Source of the DNA: DAITAZ01 sp036824045
Lineage (GTDB): Bacteria; Pseudomonadota; Gammaproteobacteria; Burkholderiales; Rhodocyclaceae
Assembly (NCBI GenBank): GCA_036824045.1
Contig: DAITAZ010000020.1
Location: forward strand, 5,301-69,300
Reading direction: 5' to 3'
Length of the DNA: 64,000 nucleotides
Every line of letters begins with the position of its first letter. The stretch's first letter is position 1. The notes under the pieces are model-generated. The model worked only from the letters and a program-made list of their open reading frames with translations, did not search any database and was not told the origin of the DNA. A program made the translations under genes and the position numbers. Below, piece by piece: positions 15,422-24,249 of the stretch.

Positions 15422-17113
15422 TTACAGGCTTTCGAAATCCTCCAGCATCAACTGTACCGAGCAGACCCCGTTGTACTCGTTCTCCGCCAGGCGAAAGGCG
15501 GCGTGGATGCGCGCGGGGGCTTGGTCCGCGTGGTTGAAGCGGATGGCGTCGTAGCGGCTTTGGTCCTGGCTCAGGGTGAGCTTGAGATGCTTGTCCTTGA
15601 GCAGCCGCTGGTGCTCAACCCGGAAGGCGTCGCTGAAAACCGGAGCGGGGAAGCCTTGTCCCCAGATGTCCTGGTCCAGCAGGCGGGCCGTCTCCAGGCT
15701 GTAGTACCCCCCCTCCAGCGGCCCGTCGGTTTGGACTGTGCGGGTGAGCGCGGCGGGCGGGATCAGGTCTTGCACCACTTCTTCGAACAGATCACGGAAG
15801 CGGGGGAGATTTTCCTCGCGGATGGTGAGGCCAGCGGCGGCGGCATGCCCGCCAAACCTGAGCAGGAGATCGGGCGCTTTCTTTGAGACCAGATCCAGCG
15901 CATCCCGCAGATGCAACCCGGGAATCGAGCGGCCGGAGCCTTTGAGCTCTCCTTCGTCGCCGCGGGCGAAGGCGATGGTGGGCCGGTTGAGCTTTTCCTT
16001 GAGGCGACCGGCGAGGATGCCGATCACCCCCTGGTGCCAGTCGGGTTCGAACAGGGCGATGCTCGCGCCGGCCCCCGGGTCGAAACCCTCCAGCCTGGCC
16101 AGGGCGCGTTCCTGCATTTCGGCTTCGATGGTGCGCCGCTCCCGGTTCAGGGTCTCCAGTTCGCGGGCGATGGTCAGCGCCCGGCCCATGTCGTCGGTAA
16201 TGAGGCACTCGATGCCCAGCGACATGTCCGCCAACCGACCTGCGGCGTTGAGGCGCGGGCCAAGGCCAAAGCCGAGATCGAAGGTGGAGGCACGGGCGGA
16301 CTGGCGGCCGGCGGCGGTGAACAAGGCGCGCAGGCCGGCTTGCATGCGGTCTGCCCGCATCCGCGCCAGACCCTGGGAAACCAGGACCCGGTTGTTGTGG
16401 TCGAGCTGCACCACATCTGCAACCGTGCCCAGGGCGACCAGATCCAGGAGGGCGCCAAGGTTGGGCTCCGCCCGGCCGGCAAAGGCGCCCCGGTTGCGCA
16501 GTTCCGCCCGCAGCGCCAGCATCACGTAGAACATGACGCCGACCCCGGCCAGGTGTTTGCTCGGAAAATCACAGCCGGGCTGGTTGGGGTTGACGATCAC
16601 GTCGGCGGCGGGAAGGGTGTCGCCCGGCAGGTGGTGATCGGTGATCAGGGTGGCGATGCCCAGCGCCTGGGCGGCGGCGACGCCCTCGACGCTGGCAATG
16701 CCGTTATCCACGGTGATGATCAGGTCAGGTTCCGATCGCGCGGCCAGTTCGACGATGGCGGGCGTGAGCCCGTAGCCGTACTCGAAGCGGTTGGGAACCA
16801 GATAACCGACCCGCGCGCCGAAGGCACGAAGCGCACGGATGCCGACCGCACAGGCGGTGGCGCCATCGCAATCATAGTCCGCCACGATGAGGATGCGGGC
16901 GTCAGCTTCGATGGCGTCCGCCAGCAAGGTGGCGGCTTCCCCGGCACCACGCAGGGCCTGGGGGGGCAGCAGGGACGTGAGGTGGTAATCCAGGTCGGTT
17001 GCGGTGGTGACGCCCCGGGCCGCGTAGATGCGTGCAAGCAGGGGATGAACGCCGGCGTCCATCAGGCGGCGGGCGGGCAGGTGCGGAATGGCGCGGGGGC
17101 GGATGCGGCTCAC
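15422..17113 (-). CDS. recJ: Single-stranded-DNA-specific exonuclease RecJ
   Basis: A 563-residue 5'-3' single-strand exonuclease used in recombination and mismatch repair. DHH-family motifs are visible: ILIVADYDCDGATACAV (motif I with its Asp cluster), DLIITVDNGIAS, and LITDHHLPGD (motif III, DHH). The DHHA1-type motif RFGGHAAAAGLTI and an OB-fold region follow. The start is GTG 17113, which overlaps the stop of the upstream gene as GTGA. The pairing is an operon with the RpfE-like gene. Confidence 0.94.
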   Translation of the reverse strand: MSRIRPRAIPHLPARRLMDAGVHPLLARIYAARGVTTATDLDYHLTSLLPPQALRGAGEAATLLADAIEADARILIVADYDCDGATACAVGIRALRAFGARVGYLVPNRFEYGYGLTPAIVELAARSEPDLIITVDNGIASVEGVAAAQALGIATLITDHHLPGDTLPAADVIVNPNQPGCDFPSKHLAGVGVMFYVMLALRAELRNRGAFAGRAEPNLGALLDLVALGTVADVVQLDHNNRVLVSQGLARMRADRMQAGLRALFTAAGRQSARASTFDLGFGLGPRLNAAGRLADMSLGIECLITDDMGRALTIARELETLNRERRTIEAEMQERALARLEGFDPGAGASIALFEPDWHQGVIGILAGRLKEKLNRPTIAFARGDEGELKGSGRSIPGLHLRDALDLVSKKAPDLLLRFGGHAAAAGLTIREENLPRFRDLFEEVVQDLIPPAALTRTVQTDGPLEGGYYSLETARLLDQDIWGQGFPAPVFSDAFRVEHQRLLKDKHLKLTLSQDQSRYDAIRFNHADQAPARIHAAFRLAENEYNGVCSVQLMLEDFESL

Positions 17114-18126
17114 GGTTTGAGCACCACATGGAGGGGAGCGGGCCGCCGCCAGAATTTGCGGAGTTCTCCCGCCTCGAGGGTGGCCTCGATACTGGCCTGG
17201 TCCCCCAAGGCCACGACCTGCAGGCGCTTGATATGCCCCTTCTTCATCTGCTCGAGCGCCGGAGCAAACCACTTGCGCTCCAGATCACGCAGCGCTGCCT
17301 GCCAGGGCTGGATTTGCAAGGCAAGGCCCGGCAGCCGCAGATCGTCCAGTACCAGCAGGCTGGAGCCCTCTCCAGCCGGGACTTCCCCCAATCCGCTAGG
17401 CAAGGGGGTGGTGGTGCTGCCACCGGCCCGGGCGAGACCGCGGGCCAGGGGGGCATCCGCGCCGACATGCCGGGCGGGCGGGCGCGGGGTGACTCCCGAT
17501 GGACCTTCGCCCCAGAACCAGAGGTTGTTGATGCGAGGCTGTCCGTTATCGTCCCGGGCCTGGTTGACCGGATGGCAGTGGAGCCAGGTTTGAATTTCGT
17601 TGGCGTAGCCGCGCCAGCGCCGGGCGTCCGCCCCCTGGGGCAGGAAGGCGTCCAGCTTCCGTCCCTGTACGTCGGCGAGGGGGCGGGTTTGCAGTGCCGG
17701 CGGGGTCGCCAGCCGCAGGTACCAGCGGGTTGGCGTAGGGGCGATGAACTCCCCCAGATCCGCGAACTCCCGGTTGAGCCCTGCCACGAGTTCCGCGGCT
17801 TCTGTGGCTGAGATCGCCAACTCCTGGCCGTCCACCAGGGTCAGCAATTCCTGATGGAAGTGCAGGCACGTGGGATCGGCGCATAGCCAGGGGTGCCCAG
17901 CCGGATCGAGTCCTTCGCCCAGCAGACGCAGGGCGGCGTAGGGAACAGCGTTTCCCTCAAGACCGCAGGCCCCGGGGAGCCAGCTTTCCAAGGTGTGACC
18001 CGGAAGGGGGGTCGTCCGGGCCAGACCAAGCAGGCGGGACAACGCCGGTAGCGCCAGATCGCGCAGGGCTTCGTGCAGCGAGGCGGCCGGCCAGGCCAGG
18101 CCGGGAATGGCAAAAATGAGATGCAT
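17110..18126 (-). CDS. RpfE-like / phosphoglycerate mutase-like protein upstream of recJ
   Basis: A 338-residue protein starting at ATG 18126 (MHLIFAIPGLAWP). I recognise it as the RpfE-like protein often annotated as a cofactor-independent phosphoglycerate mutase-like or regulatory protein and found directly upstream of recJ in betaproteobacteria. Conserved-looking blocks are ADPTCLHFHQELLTL, RWYLRL, NEIQTWLHCHPVNQ and INNLWFWGEG. The middle (about residues 225-265) is a low-complexity Gly/Pro/Ala stretch. Its function is not established. The stop overlaps the recJ start, so the two are co-transcribed and possibly translationally coupled. Confidence 0.8.
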   Translation of the reverse strand: MHLIFAIPGLAWPAASLHEALRDLALPALSRLLGLARTTPLPGHTLESWLPGACGLEGNAVPYAALRLLGEGLDPAGHPWLCADPTCLHFHQELLTLVDGQELAISATEAAELVAGLNREFADLGEFIAPTPTRWYLRLATPPALQTRPLADVQGRKLDAFLPQGADARRWRGYANEIQTWLHCHPVNQARDDNGQPRINNLWFWGEGPSGVTPRPPARHVGADAPLARGLARAGGSTTTPLPSGLGEVPAGEGSSLLVLDDLRLPGLALQIQPWQAALRDLERKWFAPALEQMKKGHIKRLQVVALGDQASIEATLEAGELRKFWRRPAPLHVVLKP

Positions 18127-18225
18127 CAAATAGTTGGAGGCTGCGGGCGTCGAGAGTGTAGCATAGCGAGCTTTTGCGCCCGGAGACCCTGGGCACCCGG
18201 GAATCGCCTGGGTTGGGCTGACTAC

Positions 18226-19479
18226 GTGAAATACGAGTTTCTCATCGGCCTGCGCTACACCCGCACGAAACGTCGGGGTGAGGGCAGCAACCGCTTCATT
18301 TCGTTCATTGCCCTGGTATCCACGCTGGGAATCGCCCTCGGTGTGGCGGCCCTGATCGTGGTGCTGTCGGTGATGAACGGCTTCCAGAAGGAATTGCGCG
18401 ACCGCATCCTGGGAGTCGCTTCGCACATCCAGGTGTCTGGAATCTCCGGTGAGCTCGATGACTGGCGGGAAGTCTCAGTGCGCCTGGAGCGGAACCGGGA
18501 AATTCTCGCGCAAGCGCCGTTCGTTGCCGCCCAGGGCATGCTTTCTTTTGATCAGGCGGTGCGAGGGGCGATGGTGCGCGGAATTCTGCCCGACACCGAA
18601 GACAAAGTGGCCGATTTTGCCCGGCACATGCGGGCCGGCGAACTGGCTGCACTGCAGCCCGGGGAGTTCGGCGTGATCCTGGGTCTGGAGCTTGCCCGGG
18701 CGCTGCACGTGCAGCCGGGGGACAAGGTGACACTGATCGCACCCCAAGGGCTGGTGACGCCGGCGGCCATCTTGCCGCGCCTCAAGCAGTTCCGGGTGGT
18801 GGGCATCTTCGAAGTGGGCATGTTCGAGTACGACGCTGGCTTGGCCCTGGTGCACCTGCAAGACGCGCAAGCCTTGTACCGGATGGACGACCGGGTTTCC
18901 GGCATCCGGCTCAAGGTGGCGGATCTGTTCCAGGCTCCGCGGATCGCACGGGATCTGCTCCCGCTGCTCGATCCCCAGACCACGGTGTCGGACTGGACGC
19001 GCAGCCACGTCAACTTCTTCCGGGCTGTGCAAATTGAAAAGAACGTGATGTTTATCATCCTGCTTCTGATCGTTGCCGTGGCAGCCTTCAACATTGTGTC
19101 CACCCTGGTGATGGCGGTGCGCGACAAGGAGTCCGATATCGCCATCCTGCGTACGCTGGGTGCGAGCCCGCGCAGCATCATGGCGATTTTCGTGATCCAG
19201 GGGGCGCTGATCGGCTTGATCGGGCTGGCTGTGGGCGTAGGTGGCGGCGTGGCGCTGGCGCTCAATATCGATGTGGTGGTACCTGCCATCGAGCGCCTCT
19301 TCGGCATCCAGTTTCTGGCCAAGGATGTGTACTACATCAGCGAACTGCCTTCCGATCTGCAGTGGCCGGACGTCTGGTCGGTAATGGCGGTTTCCTTCAT
19401 TCTGACCTTGCTGGCGACCCTGTACCCAAGTTGGCGAGCCTCGCGCATCAACCCGGCGGAGGCGTTGCGCTATGAGTGA
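18226..19479 (+). CDS. lolC: Lipoprotein-releasing ABC transporter permease, LolC/LolE family
   Basis: A 417-residue inner-membrane permease that extracts outer-membrane lipoproteins and hands them to LolA. It has the FtsX/LolC topology: one membrane helix near the N-terminus (FISFIALVSTLGIALGVAALIVVLSVMNGF), a large periplasmic domain, and three C-terminal helices. GTG 18226 fits the family start MKYEFLIGLRYTR. The gene overlaps lolD by eight bases. Only one permease gene is present next to lolD here, so the complex may be a homodimer of a single LolC/E-type protein rather than a LolC-LolE pair. Confidence 0.9.
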   Translation: MKYEFLIGLRYTRTKRRGEGSNRFISFIALVSTLGIALGVAALIVVLSVMNGFQKELRDRILGVASHIQVSGISGELDDWREVSVRLERNREILAQAPFVAAQGMLSFDQAVRGAMVRGILPDTEDKVADFARHMRAGELAALQPGEFGVILGLELARALHVQPGDKVTLIAPQGLVTPAAILPRLKQFRVVGIFEVGMFEYDAGLALVHLQDAQALYRMDDRVSGIRLKVADLFQAPRIARDLLPLLDPQTTVSDWTRSHVNFFRAVQIEKNVMFIILLLIVAVAAFNIVSTLVMAVRDKESDIAILRTLGASPRSIMAIFVIQGALIGLIGLAVGVGGGVALALNIDVVVPAIERLFGIQFLAKDVYYISELPSDLQWPDVWSVMAVSFILTLLATLYPSWRASRINPAEALRYE

Positions 19480-20158
19480 GGGCATCATCGCCTGCCAGGG
19501 GCTGGAGAAAACGTTCCGGCAGGGGGCGGAGCAGGTTTCGGTGTTGCGCGGCGTGGACCTTGCTGTGGCCCAGGGGGAGCGCGTGGCGATCGTCGGCGCT
19601 TCCGGGTCCGGCAAGAGCACGCTGCTGCATTTGCTTGGCGGGCTGGACGTGGCGAGTGCGGGCTCGGTGTCGATCCTCGGACGGCCACTGGCCGGGATGT
19701 CGGAGCAAGAGCGGGGGCGGTTGCGTAACGCCTCGCTGGGCTTCGTCTACCAGTTCCACCACCTCTTGCCGGAGTTCACGGCGCTGGAGAACGTGGCGAT
19801 GCCGCTCCTGATCCGGCGCATGCCCCGAGCCCAGGCGGAAGCCAAGGCGGCGCAGATGCTCGGTGAAGTGGGGCTGGCGCATCGTCTGAGTCACACGCCG
19901 GGGGAGCTATCTGGAGGTGAGCGTCAGCGCACCGCCATTGCCCGGGCGCTCGTGACCAAACCGGCGTGCGTGCTGGCGGATGAACCGACGGGTAACCTGG
20001 ACCGGGAAACGGCGGAGGCGGTATTTGACCTGATGCTGGCGTTGAACAAGAGCCACCGGACGAGCTTCGTGATTGTGACGCACGATCTGCAACTCGCTGC
20101 CCGTGCGGACCGCCGGCTGGTGTTGAGGGATGGCCTGTTGCAACAGGCTGGAAGTTAA
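19472..20158 (+). CDS. lolD: Lipoprotein-releasing ABC transporter ATPase LolD
   Basis: The 228-residue cytoplasmic ATPase of the Lol lipoprotein-sorting system. Walker A is GASGSGKST, the signature is LSGGERQRTAIARAL, and Walker B is ACVLADEPTGNLD, all in the MacB/LolD style. The conserved FVYQFHHLLPEFTALENV places it in LolD. It begins inside the end of the permease gene, so the two are translationally coupled. Confidence 0.94.
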   Translation: MSEGIIACQGLEKTFRQGAEQVSVLRGVDLAVAQGERVAIVGASGSGKSTLLHLLGGLDVASAGSVSILGRPLAGMSEQERGRLRNASLGFVYQFHHLLPEFTALENVAMPLLIRRMPRAQAEAKAAQMLGEVGLAHRLSHTPGELSGGERQRTAIARALVTKPACVLADEPTGNLDRETAEAVFDLMLALNKSHRTSFVIVTHDLQLAARADRRLVLRDGLLQQAGS

Positions 20159-20185
20159 AGAATCAAGGTTTGATTGCGAGAGAAT

Positions 20186-20674
20186 ATGAGCGTTAGGGAC
20201 GAGGACAAAATCTGGATTCTGTTCGTCTGCATGGGAAATCTTTGCCGGTCGCCGGCAGCGGAGGGGATCTTCCGTCACATGCTGCGGGAGAACGACATGC
20301 TGGGTTACGTCGAAGTGGATTCCGCGGGCACCCATGGTTACCACAGCGGGGAACCTCCCGATCTGCGGATGCGTCAGGCTGCGTCGGCGCGGGGTTATGA
20401 CCTGGAGGACCTGGTGGCGAGGCGGTTCGAGGTGGAGGATTTCCTCAAGTTCGATGTCGTGCTCGCGATGGATCGGGAGAACGTGGCTCACTTGCGTCGC
20501 GGTTGCCCGCCTCAGTTCCACGGGAAGATCCGCTTGTTCCTGGAGTTCGTCCGCAGCCCCGATGGGACGGAGGTGCCGGACCCGTACAACGGAACCGAGG
20601 ATGATTTTGAAACGGTGCTCAATATGCTTGAGCCTGCCTGTGACACGCTGATCAAGCGTTTTCGTCGCGGGTAA
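20186..20674 (+). CDS. Low-molecular-weight protein-tyrosine phosphatase
   Basis: A 162-residue cytoplasmic phosphatase. The active-site P-loop near residue 14 is FVCMGNLCRSPAAEGIF (CX5R), and the general acid Asp lies in VPDPYNGTEDDFETV. In bacteria these enzymes act on tyrosine phosphate of polysaccharide-export kinases or on protein arginine phosphate. No kinase gene is adjacent, so the target is unknown. I use ATG 20186; a TTG at 20174 would add four residues. It follows lolD by 27 bases and may be in that operon. Confidence 0.92.
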   Translation: MSVRDEDKIWILFVCMGNLCRSPAAEGIFRHMLRENDMLGYVEVDSAGTHGYHSGEPPDLRMRQAASARGYDLEDLVARRFEVEDFLKFDVVLAMDRENVAHLRRGCPPQFHGKIRLFLEFVRSPDGTEVPDPYNGTEDDFETVLNMLEPACDTLIKRFRRG

Positions 20675-20701
20675 GCCTTTCGCGTACCGGCACTGCGGCA
20701 A

Positions 20702-20742
20702 AAACAAAAGGCCCGCCAGGAAACTGGCGGGCCTTTTGTTTT
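20702..20742. terminator. Bidirectional terminator between the phosphatase gene and rne
   Basis: A perfect 14-base stem AAAAGGCCCGCCAG / CTGGCGGGCCTTTT with a GAAA loop at 20706-20737. It has T-runs on both sides (TTTTGTTTT rightwards and the complement of AAAACAAAAG leftwards). It can terminate both converging transcripts. Confidence 0.92.
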
Positions 20743-20772
20743 GGGCACCCCGTTTCGGGGGTGCCCCGGGTA

Positions 20773-23700
20773 TCACTTACGGGTTTCCACCTGCAGCAGG
20801 GGTTCGTCCGCAACCTCAACGGTCTGCCTCGGACGGCGCCGGGGCGGTGGAGGGGGGGCGACCGCCGCCGTCACCGTGCTCTGCCAAGCTTCCACCTTGG
20901 TTCGCGAGGTCTCCACCATCACCAGACCGTCCTGCTCAAGCGTGTCGACCTTGGCAACTGCGGATTCCGCGACTGCTGGTGCGGTCGTTTGCACCGCCAT
21001 TGCGTCTGTCTCGGGCGGGGTATCCGCCTCCGCCTGGGTAGTGGGCTCCGGCGGCGGAAGCATGCCCTGTGGCAGACTCACCGCGGCCATGGCGGCTTCA
21101 ATGGTGCTCGGCGCAGCGGCGGGCGCTTCGGTTTGCGCGAGCGCGGCGACTTCCACCGGGCGTTCAGGAGTGCTCACTGGCGCCGGTTCAACCACCTCGG
21201 CAGGCACCTCGACGGCTGTAGCGATTGTCGGAGGCAACTCAGCTACCGGCTCCGGAGCTACCGGCTCCGCAGCTACCGGCTCCGGAGCTGTTGCCACGAC
21301 CGGAGCAATGGCGTCCACGGGGGCCGTCTCCACAGCCACGGTCAGTGGCTGCTCGTCCAGGGGAACGACGGTCACCGGCAAGGGTGCCGAGACTTCTGCC
21401 GGTTGGATGTCCGCAGGCGCCGATGGGGCGGCTAATGGGGCTGGCGTTTCCGAGACTGCGGAAGCGAGGGCCGCTGCGCCGGCAACCGCGGTGGCAGATA
21501 CGGCCACCGCCGCAAGCTCCTGCGCGACGGGCGCTTCTGCGCCAGACTCATCACGACGCTCGTCCTCGCGCCGTTCGCCCCGGTCACGACGGCCGCGCCG
21601 ATTGCGACCACGGCGGGGTTCGGCTGCTTCACCCGAAGGGGGCGCAGTTTCCGTCGTGCCGACCGGCAGAGCTTCGACGCCAGCGGTATTCTCCGCGGCT
21701 TCGGTCAGGGCGTCCTGGGTCGAGGCTGCAGGTTGCTGGCGTGGTTGGCGCTGCTGCCGGGGCTGGCGGCCTTCCCGCTCGCGATTTTCATTGCCGCGCG
21801 CTTCGCTGCCCTCCCGATCCTCGCCGTTGCGGGCTTCCTGCCGGTTATCGTTCCGAGGCTCGCCACGTTGCTGGCGATTCTGCCGGGGTTCGCGCCCGGA
21901 CGTTTGGGCCGGGTTCTCGGCATTTTCGGTGCGGGCGGCCTGCTCACGGTTGCCGCCACGCTCGTTGCGCTCCGGCCGTTCACCTCGCTCGCTGCGTTCT
22001 CCCCGCTCATCCCGGCGGCGCTGCCCTTGGCCGTTGCGCCGGTTATTGTCGCGGCCTTTCTGCTCTCGACGCTGGGGTTGTTGTGGCTCGGGTTTGACTT
22101 CGGGGGCCTGTGCGGGAGTGGCCTGACCACCGCGGAACCAGCCGAGAATCTTGCTGAAAAAGCCCTGCTGAGGGACAACGGTCGCTGCAGGAGCCGCTTC
22201 CGTCTTGGTTTCGACGACCGGGGGCGGTTGGTCCGGGGTGATGCCCTTGACCGCGGCCTCCTGACGGGGCTGGCGTTCGCTCTGGCCTGAGGGCGGGGTG
22301 TAGACCTCGCCCACGGGTGCGTCGGCCAGCCGGTAGCTGGGCTGGCTGAGGTCGTCCTGATTCAATTGGTCATGCCGCAGGCGCACCACTGAATGGGCAG
22401 GCGTTTCCAGATGAATGTTGGGAATGATGAGCAGTGCGACCTTGTGCCGCAACTGGATGGCGTTGATGTCGGTGCGCTTTTCGTTGAGCAGGAAGGTCGC
22501 CACATCCACCGGAACCTGCGTATGCACGGCAGCGGTGTTTTCCTTCATTGCTTCTTCTTCGAGGATGCGAAGGATGTGCAGGGCGGCGGATTCCGTACTG
22601 CGGATGTGTCCGGTGCCGGTGCAGCGGGGGCAGGGGATGTAGCTGGTTTCAGCCAAGGCGGGGCGCAGGCGCTGTCGCGAAAGCTCCAGCAAGCCAAAAC
22701 GGCTGATCTTGCCCATTTGCACCCGCGCGCGGTCGAAATGGAGGGCGTCCCGAAGGCGCTGTTCCACTTCCCGCTGGTTCCGCTGGGATTCCATGTCGAT
22801 GAAGTCGATGACGATCAGCCCTCCCAGGTCGCGCAGGCGGAGCTGGCGAGCGATCTCATCGGCGGCCTCGCAATTGGTGCGCAGCGCGGTTTCCTCGATA
22901 TCGGCACCCCGAGTGGCCCGGCCCGAGTTGACGTCCACGGCGACCAGCGCTTCGGTATGGTCAATCACGATGGCGCCACCCGACGGCAAGGTCACCTGGC
23001 GGGCGTACGCGGATTCGATCTGGTGCTCGATCTGGAACCGGGAGAACAGGGGAACATCATCCCGGTAACGTTTGACCCGGTTGACATTCTGAGGCATCAC
23101 GTGGCCCATGAACTGGCGGGCCTGCTCAAAGATGTCATCCGTATCCACCAGGATCTCGCCGATGTCTGGCTGGAAATAATCCCGGATCGCCCGGATTACC
23201 AGGCTACCTTCCTGATAGATCAGGAAAGCGCCGCTTTGGGCGTTGGCGGCGCCTTCAATGGCTTTCCACAGCTGCAGCAGGTAGTTCAGATCCCACTGCA
23301 ACTCCTCGGCGGTGCGGCCGATGGCTGCGGTGCGGGCGATGATGCTCATGCCTTGAGGGACCTGCAACTGATCCAGGACTTCGCGTAATTCCGCCCGCTC
23401 GTCTCCCTCGACCCGGCGGGAAACACCGCCACCTCTGGGGTTGTTAGGCATCAGCACCAGATAGCGGCCCGCCAGGGATACAAAGGTGGTCAGGGCCGCG
23501 CCCTTGTTGCCCCGCTCATCCTTCTCGACCTGGACGATCAGTTCCTGCCCCTCTTTCAGGGCATCCTGGATGCGGGCCTTTCCCGGCTCGGCATCCTGCC
23601 GGAAATAAGAGCGGGAAATTTCCTTGAAGGGCAGAAAGCCATGGCGCTCCGCGCCGTAATCGACAAAGGCGGCCTCGAGGCTGGGCTCGATGCGTGTGAT

Positions 23701-23835
23701 GACTGCCTTGTAAATATTGCTCTTGCGTTGTTCCTTCGCGGCCGATTCGATGTCGAGGTCGATCAGTTTCTGACCGTCGACAATTGCGACCCGGAGTTCC
23801 TCGGCCTGGGTTGCATTGAAAAGCATGCGCTTCAT
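20773..23835 (-). CDS. rne: Ribonuclease E
   Basis: A 1020-residue endoribonuclease, the scaffold of the RNA degradosome. ATG 23835 gives MKRMLFNATQAEELRVAIVDG, the usual start. An S1 domain spans about residues 35-125. The catalytic aspartates lie in VAVDVNSGRAT and VIDFIDMESQRNQR, and the Zn-link is CPRCTGTG. The C-terminal half from about residue 500 is disordered: first an Arg/Gly/Gln-rich RNA-binding stretch, then a long Pro/Val/Ala/Glu-rich tail ending LLQVETRK. The 3' end faces a bidirectional terminator. The tail holds a short tandem repeat, listed separately. Confidence 0.95.
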   Translation of the reverse strand: MKRMLFNATQAEELRVAIVDGQKLIDLDIESAAKEQRKSNIYKAVITRIEPSLEAAFVDYGAERHGFLPFKEISRSYFRQDAEPGKARIQDALKEGQELIVQVEKDERGNKGAALTTFVSLAGRYLVLMPNNPRGGGVSRRVEGDERAELREVLDQLQVPQGMSIIARTAAIGRTAEELQWDLNYLLQLWKAIEGAANAQSGAFLIYQEGSLVIRAIRDYFQPDIGEILVDTDDIFEQARQFMGHVMPQNVNRVKRYRDDVPLFSRFQIEHQIESAYARQVTLPSGGAIVIDHTEALVAVDVNSGRATRGADIEETALRTNCEAADEIARQLRLRDLGGLIVIDFIDMESQRNQREVEQRLRDALHFDRARVQMGKISRFGLLELSRQRLRPALAETSYIPCPRCTGTGHIRSTESAALHILRILEEEAMKENTAAVHTQVPVDVATFLLNEKRTDINAIQLRHKVALLIIPNIHLETPAHSVVRLRHDQLNQDDLSQPSYRLADAPVGEVYTPPSGQSERQPRQEAAVKGITPDQPPPVVETKTEAAPAATVVPQQGFFSKILGWFRGGQATPAQAPEVKPEPQQPQRREQKGRDNNRRNGQGQRRRDERGERSERGERPERNERGGNREQAARTENAENPAQTSGREPRQNRQQRGEPRNDNRQEARNGEDREGSEARGNENREREGRQPRQQRQPRQQPAASTQDALTEAAENTAGVEALPVGTTETAPPSGEAAEPRRGRNRRGRRDRGERREDERRDESGAEAPVAQELAAVAVSATAVAGAAALASAVSETPAPLAAPSAPADIQPAEVSAPLPVTVVPLDEQPLTVAVETAPVDAIAPVVATAPEPVAAEPVAPEPVAELPPTIATAVEVPAEVVEPAPVSTPERPVEVAALAQTEAPAAAPSTIEAAMAAVSLPQGMLPPPEPTTQAEADTPPETDAMAVQTTAPAVAESAVAKVDTLEQDGLVMVETSRTKVEAWQSTVTAAVAPPPPPRRRPRQTVEVADEPLLQVETRK
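21241..21285 (-). repeat. Three tandem 15-bp repeats in the rne C-terminal tail
   Basis: Three consecutive near-identical 15-base units AGCTACCGGCTCCGG (the second ends in C), read on the plus strand. In protein they encode consecutive copies of a five-residue EPVA(A/P) unit in the disordered tail of RNase E. Such repeats are prone to copy-number change by slippage. Confidence 0.9.
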
Positions 23836-24249
23836 TGTTTTTGTTCCCCCGCGCGCTCTACACACGGGCAGGACAAACCGGCGCCCTCTTCTGACTGATT
23901 AGTTTGGCTGGTAGGTGGAGTGGTTCTTTTCCAGGAAAATGAGCGGCAAACTAAGGCGTTGGGGGAGGTTTGTCTTTCACAGACCCCGAACCGGATAAAT
24001 GCAGTTCAGCGTCCCGAATTCTGCGTGTGACCGCGCGCGCTACAAAGTAAGTGAATCTGTCTCAAAACACATCGCTACTTTTGGTGAGCGACATTAACCC
24101 ATATATGATCCGCCCCTGCCCAGTGATGAGAGCGCGCTTTTGACCGCTCTTCTCGCTGCTGATCAGCGAATGCCCGCTTTGGAGACGTGCAGGCTTGCAG
24201 GGATGATGTCATGGCCCTCAACCGAAAGCCATTTTCCAGTATATAAGAA
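23836..24249. other. 414-bp intergenic region between divergent rne and rluC
   Basis: No convincing gene lies here. It is AT-richer than its surroundings, and contains TTAACCCATATATGATC near 24094-24110 and TATAAG at 24242-24247, right before the rluC start. The length and position fit a long rne 5' untranslated leader, which in E. coli carries the hairpins used for RNase E autoregulation. That role here is inference; I could not find a confident -35/-10 pair on either strand. Confidence 0.5.

Noticed and set aside
20773..22178. Long plus-strand ORFs across the 3' half of rne
   Set aside because: They are shadows of the skewed composition of the disordered RNase E tail. Their translations are low-complexity Ser/Ala/Gly strings with no domain.
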